In this document: positions 1 through 6,546 of the stretch, one piece after another
How positions within the stretch are numbered: position 1 is the stretch's first letter
Layout: every line of letters starts with the position of its first letter
Assembly (NCBI GenBank): GCA_003542325.1
Contig: DPKV01000240.1
Span: 1-7,491, forward strand
Origin: Anaerolineaceae bacterium
Lineage (GTDB): Bacteria > Chloroflexota > Anaerolineae > Anaerolineales > Anaerolineaceae
Direction of reading: 5' to 3'
DNA: 7,491 bases
Notes under the pieces: model-generated
What the model saw: only the letters and a program-made list of their open reading frames with translations
Database searches by the model: none
What the model was told of the DNA's origin: nothing
Translations under genes and position numbers: made by a program

Positions 1-767
1 AAGGCGGCGTGGGAAAAACCACCACAGCCATTAACCTCGGGGCGTACCTGGGGTATTTTGGACAGCGTGTCCTGATCATCGATATTGACCCCCAGGCGAA
101 TGCCACATCCTGCCTTGGGATTGACAAGAACGAAGTGGAAAGCGGAACCTACGAAGTGCTGATCGGCGCTCAGCCCATCATGTCCCAGATCCTGCATAAC
201 CCCCGGTTCAAGCTTTCCCTGCTGCCCTCCTCTCCGGCTCTTGCCGGCGCGGAGATTGAATTAATCGAGGTCAGTAAACGCGAATCACGTTTGCAGGAAA
301 TTCTGGAACCAATCCGCAACCGATATGATTATATTTTGGTGGATTGTCCCCCCTCTCTGGGTTTGCTGACCCTTAATGGACTGGTGGCAGGCCGTAATGG
401 CGTCCTGATTCCTGTTCAATGTGAATATCTGGCTCTGGAAGGTCTGGGTCAATTGACACAGACCATAAACCGGGTCAAGAATGCGCTTTATTCCGACCTG
501 GCCATCCGTGGGGTCATCCTCACCATGTACGACGGCCGCACCAACCTCGCGGCTGATGTTGTACATGAAGTCCAGCATTTTTTCGGTAAGCAGGTCTTCA
601 ATTCGGTCATTCCTCGATCAATCCGCCTGGCAGAAGCCCCTTCATACGGCATGCCGATTTCAGTCTACGCACCCGAATCGAGCGGGGCCAGGGCTTACGC
701 CGCTCTGGCAAAAGAATTATTGGTCTCAGATGATGTAAAAGTTCCCATCATACAGGAGGCAATTTAA
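1..767 (+). CDS. parA: ParA/Soj chromosome-partitioning ATPase (5' end missing)
   Basis: This is a deviant-Walker ParA-type ATPase, which acts with ParB on the nucleoid to segregate chromosome origins. The reading frame is already open at the left edge. The first visible codons (from base 3) read GGVGKTTT, the Walker A motif KGGVGKTT with its first Lys codon cut. The GTG at base 9 is the Val of that motif, not a start. Only about ten N-terminal residues should be missing, because 254 codons are visible and the family is usually about 250-260 residues. Walker A' is LIIDIDPQAN (visible residues 24-33) and Walker B is YILVDCPPS, with Asp at about 114. The body is uninterrupted and ends in TAA, which overlaps the parB start as TAATG. 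Being paired with parB separates it from MinD or other ParA-like ATPases. Family assignment is very secure; a chromosomal rather than plasmid role is inferred from the housekeeping neighbours. Confidence 0.96.
   Translation, partial: GGVGKTTTAINLGAYLGYFGQRVLIIDIDPQANATSCLGIDKNEVESGTYEVLIGAQPIMSQILHNPRFKLSLLPSSPALAGAEIELIEVSKRESRLQEILEPIRNRYDYILVDCPPSLGLLTLNGLVAGRNGVLIPVQCEYLALEGLGQLTQTINRVKNALYSDLAIRGVILTMYDGRTNLAADVVHEVQHFFGKQVFNSVIPRSIRLAEAPSYGMPISVYAPESSGARAYAALAKELLVSDDVKVPIIQEAI
754..759 (+). promoter_or_regulatory. Strong Shine-Dalgarno site for parB
   Basis: AGGAGG lies within the last codons of parA, seven bases before the parB ATG. Together with the TAATG overlap it fixes the parB start and implies coupled translation of the pair. 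Confidence 0.85.
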
Positions 768-1636
768 TGGCACGCAGACCCGGTCTTGGCAGAGGATTAG
801 ACGCACTTATCCCAGGTAATGATGAACAGGCAAGCCAGAATCCACCCGTCTCTGGTCAGGGTATCACCCAAATCCCAATTGAACAAATCCAGCCCAACCC
901 CCAGCAGCCCAGAAGTCAAATGAATGAAGAAGCGCTGGAAGAATTGGCGGCTTCCATCCGCGAGCATGGCATCATCCAACCTTTGATCGTTTCACCCACA
1001 CCGGGATCGGACCAGTACACATTGGTTGCCGGTGAACGCCGTTTACGGGCTGCCACCCTGGCCAGCCTGACGATGGTTCCAGTCATTTTGCGGACGGTCA
1101 ATGAACTGGAACAACTCGAGCTGGCTTTGATCGAAAACGTACAGCGTGCCGATCTGACACCTCTCGAAACGGCCGAGGCTTTCCGGCAGCTTGTTGATAA
1201 TTTTTCTCTCACGCATGAGCAAATTGCTGAACGGGTGGGGAAGAGCCGCACCAGTGTGACCAATACACTCCGCCTGCTGAACCTTCCCGAACAAGTCCGG
1301 CGTGCGCTGGCAGAAGGCTTGATCTCTGAAGGTCATGCACGCACCTTACTGGGTCTTTCCACGGCACAGGCTCAAAAAGCGGCCCTGGGTACGGTGCTCA
1401 ACCTTGAACTGAATGTCCGCCAGACTGAAGCGCTTGTGAAGAAATTAACCGGTGAACGTCCTCCCGCCAATCCCAAACCTGAACCCACCCCCGAGGTGAA
1501 AGAACTGGAATCGCGCTTACGGTCCTTCTTTGGGACAAAAGTAAATCTCAACAACGGGAAAAAAGGCGGTAGTCTGGTCATCTATTATTATTCGGATGAG
1601 GAATTGAACACCATTCTGGATAAGATCCTGGGATAA
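767..1636 (+). CDS. parB: ParB/Spo0J chromosome-partitioning protein
   Basis: This is the CTP-dependent DNA-clamp protein that loads at parS sites and stimulates ParA. The 289-residue length is normal for the family. The N-terminus carries the LGRGLDALIP peptide (residues 7-16), typical of chromosomal ParB and expected to contact ParA. The ParB/Srx nucleotide-binding domain covers about 34-135, with GERRLRA at 89-95 and ENVQRADLTPLE at 123-134, both CTP-binding and clamp-gate motifs. A helix-turn-helix follows (about 148-170, LTHEQIAERVGKSRTSV). A proline-rich linker (231-242) leads to the C-terminal dimerisation segment (about 243-289). The ATG is fixed by the parA overlap and the AGGAGG before it. 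No full parS palindrome is seen in the window, so its binding sites must lie elsewhere. Identification is secure. Confidence 0.97.
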   Translation: MARRPGLGRGLDALIPGNDEQASQNPPVSGQGITQIPIEQIQPNPQQPRSQMNEEALEELAASIREHGIIQPLIVSPTPGSDQYTLVAGERRLRAATLASLTMVPVILRTVNELEQLELALIENVQRADLTPLETAEAFRQLVDNFSLTHEQIAERVGKSRTSVTNTLRLLNLPEQVRRALAEGLISEGHARTLLGLSTAQAQKAALGTVLNLELNVRQTEALVKKLTGERPPANPKPEPTPEVKELESRLRSFFGTKVNLNNGKKGGSLVIYYYSDEELNTILDKILG

Positions 1637-1668
1637 CCTCCTGAACTGCATTTATTAAGCAAATTTCC

Positions 1669-3267
1669 ATGAAAATCCTTCATAATGCCCAAATATATGC
1701 ACCCGGCTACCCGGATGCCACCGCCCTGGTCATCGACCGGGGCCGAATTCTCGCGCTGGGAACGGAGCAGGACATCCTGTCCGGTTCTGCTCAAGCCGAA
1801 ACCCTCATCGACCTGAACGGCATAACCATCTGGCCCGGGTTGACGGATGCCCACGTCCACCTGCGTTACCTGGCTGAAACCCAAGCGATGGTGGATTGTG
1901 AAACTTCATCATTGGCGGAATGCCTGTCCCGGGTTCGTTCCATGGCCCGGAAACTGCCTGAGGACGCCTGGGTGCGGGGGCACGGCTGGAACCAGAACGT
2001 CTGGCCTGAAGGATTCGGTACGGCAGCCATGCTGGACGCCGTGTGTGGTGGCCGGCCAGCCTTTTTGACCGCAAAATCGCTCCATGCTGCCTGGGCCAAC
2101 AGCCGTGCATTAGCCCTGGCTGGGATCGATGTAAAGACACCCGACCCACCCGGCGGAACGATCCAAAAGGATGCAAATGGGAACCCCACGGGGATCCTTT
2201 TGGAAGGTGAAGCAACAGCTCTGGTCGAATCAATCATCCCAAAACCCACCGTTGATTCTCTGGCTGCTTTGTTCAAAGAACTCTTCCAGGAGCTTTGGCG
2301 GATGGGGCTGGTCGGCGTCCATGATTTCGATGGGTATGACTGCTGGCTTGCGCTGCAACAATTGCATCAAAGCGGAGACCTGAAATTCCGGGTGCGAAAA
2401 AACGTACCTTTCGATCATCTGGATGATTTTATCGCTGACGGCCTGCAAACGGATTTTGGCGACGATTGGCTAAACATCGGGGGAGTAAAACTGTTCTCTG
2501 ATGGCGCGCTCGGCCCACAAACCGGCGCGATGCTGACCCCTTACGAAGGGTCTTCCAATATCGGCGCGTTGCTCCTGACAGAAGAGGAGATCGTCAAGAT
2601 TGGGAAAAATACCGGCAGCCACGGCCTCGCTTTGGCAATCCATGCAATTGGGGACAGGGCAAACAGGGTCGTGCTAAACGCCTACGAGAAACTTCGAAAG
2701 TACGAGACAGGTCAAAACCTTCCCCACTATCACCACCGGATTGAGCATGTCCAGGTGATTTCACCGGAAGACCTGCCTCGCCTGGCGGAATTGGACATCA
2801 TTGCCTCCGTCCAGCCCATCCATGCCCCTTCAGACATGCTCATGGCCGACCGTTTCCTCGGCGGACGCGCCGCCTGGTCTTATGCCTACCATTCCTTGGC
2901 TGAAAAGGGCGCAACACTCGTCTTTGGCTCTGATGCACCCGTTGAACCGGTGAACCCTTTCCATGGGATTCATGCGGCTGTCACTCGGCGGCGTTTGGAT
3001 GGAAGCCCAGGGCATGATGGCTGGTACCCTCGTGAACGTTTGACCCTGGTACAAGCTGTGGCTGGATTCAGCCACACGCCTGCTTTGATCGGCCAGCGTG
3101 GCACACATTTGGGCAGGATCGCGCCCGGGTATAAAGCGGATTTGCTGCTTCTTCCACAAAATCCATTTATGGCTCCCCCGGAGGAATTGGCGCAGATAAG
3201 CCCACTGGCAACGTTGATTGAAGGCCATTGCGTCTATCAGGATGCCTCCCTGCCGTTTGCTTTATGA
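1669..3267 (+). CDS. YtcJ-like metal-dependent amidohydrolase (Amidohydro_3 family)
   Basis: This is a cytoplasmic hydrolase of the amidohydrolase superfamily, 532 residues and full length for the YtcJ/NfdA group. The N-terminal beta-sandwich segment (1-55) runs into WPGLTDAHVHL, with the first metal ligands His62 and His64. Other ligand motifs follow in order: GGVKLFSDGALG with Lys274, AIHAIGDRAN with His325, HRIEHVQ with His360, and FGSDAPVEP with the catalytic Asp422. The C-terminus closes the beta-sandwich with GRIAPGYKADLLLL (482-495). All expected active-site residues are present, so it should be active. Characterised relatives include N-substituted formamide deformylases, but the substrate cannot be read from sequence. 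The ATG fits the usual N-terminus (ILHNAQIY...DRGRI), although I see no good Shine-Dalgarno before it. It sits 32 bases after parB without a terminator between, so read-through from parAB is likely. Confidence 0.92.
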   Translation: MKILHNAQIYAPGYPDATALVIDRGRILALGTEQDILSGSAQAETLIDLNGITIWPGLTDAHVHLRYLAETQAMVDCETSSLAECLSRVRSMARKLPEDAWVRGHGWNQNVWPEGFGTAAMLDAVCGGRPAFLTAKSLHAAWANSRALALAGIDVKTPDPPGGTIQKDANGNPTGILLEGEATALVESIIPKPTVDSLAALFKELFQELWRMGLVGVHDFDGYDCWLALQQLHQSGDLKFRVRKNVPFDHLDDFIADGLQTDFGDDWLNIGGVKLFSDGALGPQTGAMLTPYEGSSNIGALLLTEEEIVKIGKNTGSHGLALAIHAIGDRANRVVLNAYEKLRKYETGQNLPHYHHRIEHVQVISPEDLPRLAELDIIASVQPIHAPSDMLMADRFLGGRAAWSYAYHSLAEKGATLVFGSDAPVEPVNPFHGIHAAVTRRRLDGSPGHDGWYPRERLTLVQAVAGFSHTPALIGQRGTHLGRIAPGYKADLLLLPQNPFMAPPEELAQISPLATLIEGHCVYQDASLPFAL

Positions 3268-3311
3268 TTGATTAATCCGGTTAGAAAACATTTCCCATAA
3301 CGTAAAATCCA

Positions 3312-3336
3312 GCCTGAGAATAGATATTTTTCAGGC
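3312..3336. repeat. Inverted repeat over the promoter of the tandem-Xre gene (possible operator)
   Basis: GCCTGAGAA (3312-3320) and TTTTCAGGC (3328-3336) are inverted repeats separated by seven bases, with one non-Watson-Crick position (G against T) in nine pairs. The repeat covers the candidate -35 box and most of the spacer of the promoter at 3321-3349. There is no T-tract directly after it, so it is a poor terminator. Placement just before an Xre-type regulator suggests an autoregulatory operator; that role is inference. Confidence 0.45.
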
Positions 3337-3349
3337 AATACGCTATAAT
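3321..3349 (+). promoter_or_regulatory. Candidate sigma-70-type promoter for the tandem-Xre gene
   Basis: A perfect TATAAT (3344-3349) is preceded at 17 bases by TAGATA (3321-3326), which matches four of six positions of TTGACA. It lies 43 bases upstream of the ATG at 3393. The -10 match is strong, the -35 weak. This would start a new transcript after the amidohydrolase gene. Confidence 0.6.
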
Positions 3350-3392
3350 TTTATTAACCCATCCCTATGCTCACCAGGCCGGGAAGAAGATT

Positions 3393-4064
3393 ATGGCGCA
3401 ACTACCCGAAGAATTAAACCTGAACATTAAAAGTATCCGAAAATCAATGCAGATGAGTCTTCATGACTGCGCCAGGATCCTCGGGACTTCCAAAACCCGC
3501 TACCTGGCATTTGAACAGGGTGAAGAATCGCTATCTTTGCCGGAAATTGAGATTCTGGCTTTATACTTTGGGATTCCTGTGATGGACTGCTTGCAAGGTC
3601 AGACCAATTCCTGCCTGCGTTTTTCTCTGCTTGAAGAGGATAAACGCTCAGCATATATTCAACTCAGAGAGAAATGGATACGGTCTCGTCTTGTTCTGGA
3701 AACAGAAAATAACAACATCAAGCTGGACGAACTGGCGGAAGTGCTGGATATCCCAGCCGATACATTAAATGTATACAAAAACGGTGCCTTCTCCATTCCA
3801 TTGAATCACCTTCAAATCATTTGCACACACTTTCATCTCTCTTTACATGACCTTTTCCCGGAATTGGAATTGGATGAATTTAAAGAGCAGCAACCCGTCA
3901 GGCAAGCCGCCGGCCAATGGAACCCCGAATTCCCACAGGATGAAGTTGCCGCCAATGCCAACGAAGCATTGTATAATCAACTCCTGTCAGCGCTCAAGAA
4001 ATTGCCCGAGGAAGACCAGGCGCAGGCAGCTAAGGCACTTCTACAGAAATTAAGATCTATGTGA
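3393..4064 (+). CDS. Tandem Xre/Cro-type helix-turn-helix protein
   Basis: This is a probable DNA-binding regulator of 223 residues with two HTH_3/Xre-like domains in one chain. The first is about residues 12-67 (IKSIRKSMQMSLHDCARILG..., then TRYLAFEQGEESLSLPEIEILALYFGIPVMDCL). The second is about 96-155 (IRSRLVLETENNNIKLDELAEVLDI..., then LNVYKNGAFSIPLNHLQIICTHFHLSLHDLF). Both end in the typical Xre pattern of a helix followed by a short hydrophobic 'LALYFxIPxxxxL'-like tail. The remainder (about 160-223) is hydrophilic and ends in a Lys/Leu-rich helix. There is no ligand, peptidase or sensor domain, so it is probably a DNA- or protein-binding factor only. A purine-rich GGGAAGAAG precedes the ATG as a modest ribosome site. 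It is transcribed alone, from its own promoter candidate to its own terminator. Target genes are unknown; autoregulation is plausible because of the inverted repeat upstream. Confidence 0.8.
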   Translation: MAQLPEELNLNIKSIRKSMQMSLHDCARILGTSKTRYLAFEQGEESLSLPEIEILALYFGIPVMDCLQGQTNSCLRFSLLEEDKRSAYIQLREKWIRSRLVLETENNNIKLDELAEVLDIPADTLNVYKNGAFSIPLNHLQIICTHFHLSLHDLFPELELDEFKEQQPVRQAAGQWNPEFPQDEVAANANEALYNQLLSALKKLPEEDQAQAAKALLQKLRSM

Positions 4065-4092
4065 ACGGGAAACCCAGGCCCGTTCTTTTTTT
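4063..4092 (+). terminator. Rho-independent terminator of the tandem-Xre gene
   Basis: GAACGGG (4063-4069) pairs perfectly with CCCGTTC (4079-4085) around a nine-base loop and is followed by seven Ts (4086-4092). The 5' arm begins inside the TGA stop codon (4062-4064). This separates the regulator from the acetyltransferase gene downstream. Confidence 0.88.
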
Positions 4093-4137
4093 GTTGCAAT
4101 AGCCGATCTCGTTTTATCACTTTCTGAAAGGTGACAA

Positions 4138-5007
4138 ATGCTTCAAGAAAAGAAACCATCTGCTCAAGAGACACAAATCGTTGAAGCCACCCCTGCAGAT
4201 TACAACGCGTTAGCCGATTTCTACAATCAAAACATCAACATTCACCGGCACCTGGACTGGTTTTCCGCGCTCGATTGGATCGGCAGCCACCCTTACCTGA
4301 TCGAGACCTGCGGGGACCGTATCCAGGCTGTGTTATGTGCAGTCCCTGAAAATGAGGAGTCGGCCTGGGTCCGGGCTTTCGGCGCGATGAAATTGATTGA
4401 CGAAAGCGCATGTTGGAACCGACTATTACCACTCGCGGTTGAGAATCTTAGGCACCAGGGTGCCAAGCGTCTGGCCGCCCTGGCATTGCATCCCTGGTTT
4501 AATACTGTCCTGAAAAAAGCCGGACTAAAAAACCGTCATAACATTGTTGTTCTCGAGTGGCAGGGGGAATTTCCGCATGAGAGTCAGCGAAATCCTGAGA
4601 TCATCCTCCGGCCAATGCATCTGGTTGACCTCCCTGCTGTTGAAGCCATCGATAGGGCGGCATTCCCGTCTTTATGGCAGAATTCCCTCTCCGGATTGAG
4701 CAAAGCATTCCAACAACCCGGCATCAGCACAGTAGCAGTAAAAGGCAAAACAATTGTCGGGTACCAGATCAGTACCGCCATGACCATTTATGGCCATTTG
4801 GCGCGATTGGCGGTTCAACCCGAAGAACAACACCAGGGTATCGCCTTTGCCCTTGTCCACGACCTGTTGAAACAGTTCGAACATCGAGGTTTTTGGCGAG
4901 TGACTGTGAACACCCAATCGGATAACCGGGCGTCCTTGCGCCTGTACCAAAAATTTGGTTTTATTCGGACCAAAGAAGAAATAAAAGTATACGAACTACA
5001 GCTTTAA
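4138..5007 (+). CDS. Tandem GNAT-family N-acetyltransferase
   Basis: This predicted cytoplasmic acetyl-CoA-dependent acyltransferase has 289 residues, about twice the size of a single GNAT domain. The C-terminal half (about 155-289) is a clear GNAT domain. LARLAVQPEEQHQGIAFAL (221-239) holds the pyrophosphate-binding QxxGxA (Gln231, Gly234, Ala236). NTQSDNRASLRLYQKFGF (258-275) is the usual motif B region, with Asn262 and Tyr270. The N-terminal half (about 14-141) looks like a second, degenerate GNAT fold. It has the helix-strand run LLPLAVENLRHQGAKRLAALAL and the end WFNTVLKKAGLKNRHNIVVLEW, but no Q/RxxGxG/A loop. AAAGGTGA at 4127-4134 is a good ribosome site three bases before the ATG. No clear promoter is visible in the short gap after the upstream terminator. 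The acceptor substrate cannot be told from sequence; small amines, peptides and protein N-termini are all possible. Confidence 0.87.
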   Translation: MLQEKKPSAQETQIVEATPADYNALADFYNQNINIHRHLDWFSALDWIGSHPYLIETCGDRIQAVLCAVPENEESAWVRAFGAMKLIDESACWNRLLPLAVENLRHQGAKRLAALALHPWFNTVLKKAGLKNRHNIVVLEWQGEFPHESQRNPEIILRPMHLVDLPAVEAIDRAAFPSLWQNSLSGLSKAFQQPGISTVAVKGKTIVGYQISTAMTIYGHLARLAVQPEEQHQGIAFALVHDLLKQFEHRGFWRVTVNTQSDNRASLRLYQKFGFIRTKEEIKVYELQL

Positions 5008-5050
5008 CCTCTCCCTCTTAATAGTAAATTCATTAAATTTCGATCCCGGC

Positions 5051-5079
5051 TAGACAAAACCCCTTACTTATGGGAAAAT
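5051..5079 (+). promoter_or_regulatory. Candidate promoter of the DsbA-like gene
   Basis: TAGACA (5051-5056, five of six to TTGACA) is spaced 17 bases from GAAAAT (5074-5079, four of six to TATAAT). It lies 32 bases before the ATG, in a gap with no terminator after the acetyltransferase gene, so read-through is also possible. Confidence 0.4.
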
Positions 5080-5100
5080 CATACCGTTGCACCGCATTCT

Positions 5101-5106
5101 GGAGGT
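5101..5106 (+). promoter_or_regulatory. Shine-Dalgarno site for the DsbA-like gene
   Basis: GGAGGT sits five bases before the ATG at 5112 and decides that start. It is one of the best ribosome sites in the window. Confidence 0.8.
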
Positions 5107-5111
5107 AGTCA

Positions 5112-5780
5112 ATGTCTCAAACCCAAAGCAAACGTGAAATGCTTCGTGAAAAACGAAGGCAGCAAAAACGACGAAAAACAATCACCTTCGTATCGGTGGC
5201 CGTGATAGGCATTCTTTTAATTGCAGCATTGATCTTTCTGCCCAGATTGTTTACCAAAGCAAGTAAGTATGAGAACACGAACAAATTCTCCATTGGCAAT
5301 CCGAATGCGCCAATCTCTGTGGTGGAATTTTCAAACTATGGTTGCAGCCATTGCAAAGACTTCTCGGAAAATACAGAAGCGGATTTTATTGAGAAATATG
5401 TCAATACCGGTGAGGTGTATTTCACCTATGTCAATATCCCCTACAATGATGAGGGTTACATTGCAGCATCGGAAGCATCATACTGCGCTGCAGAACAGAA
5501 CCTGTTCTATGACTACAAAGAACAGCTCTTCACACATGTAGGCTACACGGATTCATTTTCCGTCGAAAACCTGATCCGATATGCATCAAACGTGGGGATG
5601 GACACAGACTCCTTTACAGCCTGTTTGGAATCAGATACCTATGCGCAGTCATATTTGGACGATTATGCCTATGCGGATGCCATCGGCCTGCAGGGAACGC
5701 CCTCGTTCTTGATCAATGGCGAAAAATTGGTTTATTCTTCCCAACTCTTTGACACGCTGGATGCTCTGCTTCAAAAGTAA
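5112..5780 (+). CDS. Membrane-anchored DsbA-like thiol-disulfide oxidoreductase
   Basis: This extracytoplasmic thioredoxin-fold protein of 222 residues belongs to the DsbA/BdbD (Thioredoxin_4) type and is expected to form or exchange disulfides in exported proteins. The N-terminus is strongly basic (residues 8-22, many Lys/Arg), followed by one hydrophobic segment (about 24-44). I see no clear signal-peptidase or lipobox site, so it is probably an N-in anchored protein with its catalytic domain outside. The domain starts with IGNPNAPISVVEFSNYGC. The redox motif is Cys78-Ser-His-Cys81. The cis-proline loop is GTPSF with Pro197. A second cysteine pair, Cys125 (SYCAAEQ) and Cys171 (TACLES), sits where many family members have a structural disulfide. 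No DsbB or VKOR partner is encoded nearby. It is flanked by its own promoter candidate and a strong terminator. Oxidase versus reductase direction is not settled by sequence. Confidence 0.9.
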   Translation: MSQTQSKREMLREKRRQQKRRKTITFVSVAVIGILLIAALIFLPRLFTKASKYENTNKFSIGNPNAPISVVEFSNYGCSHCKDFSENTEADFIEKYVNTGEVYFTYVNIPYNDEGYIAASEASYCAAEQNLFYDYKEQLFTHVGYTDSFSVENLIRYASNVGMDTDSFTACLESDTYAQSYLDDYAYADAIGLQGTPSFLINGEKLVYSSQLFDTLDALLQK

Positions 5781-5801
5781 AAATAAATGGCCACGAAGTA
5801 C

Positions 5802-5828
5802 AGAGCCTCTTTCGAGAGGCTCTTTTTT
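5802..5828 (+). terminator. Rho-independent terminator with TTCG loop, between convergent genes
   Basis: AGAGCCTCT (5802-5810) and AGAGGCTCT (5815-5823) form a perfect nine-pair stem closed by the tetraloop TTCG (5811-5814), with a run of six Ts (5823-5828). It ends the DsbA-like transcript. The minus-strand DUF554 gene stops two bases away (TGA at 5832-5830), so its transcript must also cross this hairpin. In that direction no T-run follows the stem directly, so termination should be weaker. Confidence 0.93.
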
Positions 5829-5829
5829 A

Positions 5830-6543
5830 TCATCCCCCGAAAAAGCGTTCCAAAACCCAGACGATCAACGGCGTGATCAACAACGCCGGCAGAAAACTCC
5901 CGGTTCGGATCTTCCTGATCCCCAACAGGCTGCTGATTGCGATCGCCATCAGGACCAGCCCACCCACCGCGGTCATTTCGTTCATCATCGCGGCAGAGAA
6001 ATACAGGCTGAAAAAGCTGGCTAATAATGTGATAGCGGATTGATAAATGAGAATTGAAAGCGCTGAAAAAGCGACACCCATCCCGAGAGAAGATGCAAAT
6101 GCAATGGAGGCAAAGCCATCCAGAACGGCTTTGATAGCCAACATTTCAAAATCTCCGGTCAGGCCGTCTTGAATAGACCCTAGGATTGCAATTGGTCCGA
6201 TAACAAAAACCAATGAAGCGGTGACAAATCCTTCCACAAACTGGCCCTGCTGTGCTTCATCACTCCCCTTGCGAACAAATCGGTCACGCAGAAAACCGCC
6301 CGCTTTCTCCAGGCCCTCTTCCAACTTCCACCATTCCCCGAGAAGGGCCCCGATCAATAAACCACCTAATGGGACAAGGGCGTTTTCCGTATCGATGAAA
6401 GCCATAATGCCATAACCGAAAGTAAATAGTCCCAGGCCGGCAATAATCGTATTCCTTAATCGGTCAGATAGCCGCTTCCCAACCAAAATCCCCAAAAATG
6501 AGCCGAGGAGAATCGTCCCGACGTTGATCAACGTACCGATCAT
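5830..6543 (-). CDS. DUF554 family membrane protein (YdfK/YqgA-like)
   Basis: This 237-residue integral membrane protein of the DUF554 family has no firmly established molecular function. The family signature is plain: GTLINVGTILLGSFLG near the N-terminus, GPIAILGSIQDGLTGD at 116-131, and AIKAVLDGFASIAFASSLGMGVAFSAL at 136-162. About seven to eight hydrophobic segments can be seen (roughly 4-22, 32-50, 56-70, 104-125, 138-158, 160-183, 191-209 and 217-234). A hydrophilic loop at 71-102 carries Glu, Lys and Arg. It is full length. The ATG is fixed by the GGGAGG site that lies inside the 3' end of the adenosyltransferase gene three bases upstream. It is the last gene of the minus-strand operon. 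Family membership is secure; a transport role is often assumed from topology but is not shown here. Confidence 0.93.
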   Translation of the reverse strand: MIGTLINVGTILLGSFLGILVGKRLSDRLRNTIIAGLGLFTFGYGIMAFIDTENALVPLGGLLIGALLGEWWKLEEGLEKAGGFLRDRFVRKGSDEAQQGQFVEGFVTASLVFVIGPIAILGSIQDGLTGDFEMLAIKAVLDGFASIAFASSLGMGVAFSALSILIYQSAITLLASFFSLYFSAAMMNEMTAVGGLVLMAIAISSLLGIRKIRTGSFLPALLITPLIVWVLERFFGG

Positions 6544-6546
6544 GGG

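Noticed and set aside
9..11. GTG as the start of parA
   Set aside because: This codon is the Val of the Walker A motif GGVGKTT; the frame is open to the window edge, so the gene begins outside.
916..1336. Long minus-strand open frames opposite parB, and similar ones opposite parA and the amidohydrolase
   Set aside because: They overlap well-identified genes, have low-complexity Ser/Arg-rich translations, show no motif and have no ribosome site.
1897..1904. Half-site TGTGAAAC resembling one arm of parS
   Set aside because: The opposite arm is absent, and the site is inside the amidohydrolase reading frame.
5030..5042. AT-rich inverted repeat (AAATT/AATTT) after the acetyltransferase gene
   Set aside because: A five-pair AT stem without a T-tract is too weak to call a terminator.
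5132..5158. Short direct repeat CGTGAAA in the N-terminal coding region of the DsbA-like gene
   Set aside because: It is explained by repeated Arg-Glu codons in the basic N-terminus.
5716..6024. Plus-strand open frame of 102 residues running across the terminator at 5802-5828
   Set aside because: It overlaps the end of the DsbA-like gene and the DUF554 gene on the other strand, and crosses a strong terminator. Its Gln/Arg-rich translation looks like a shadow.
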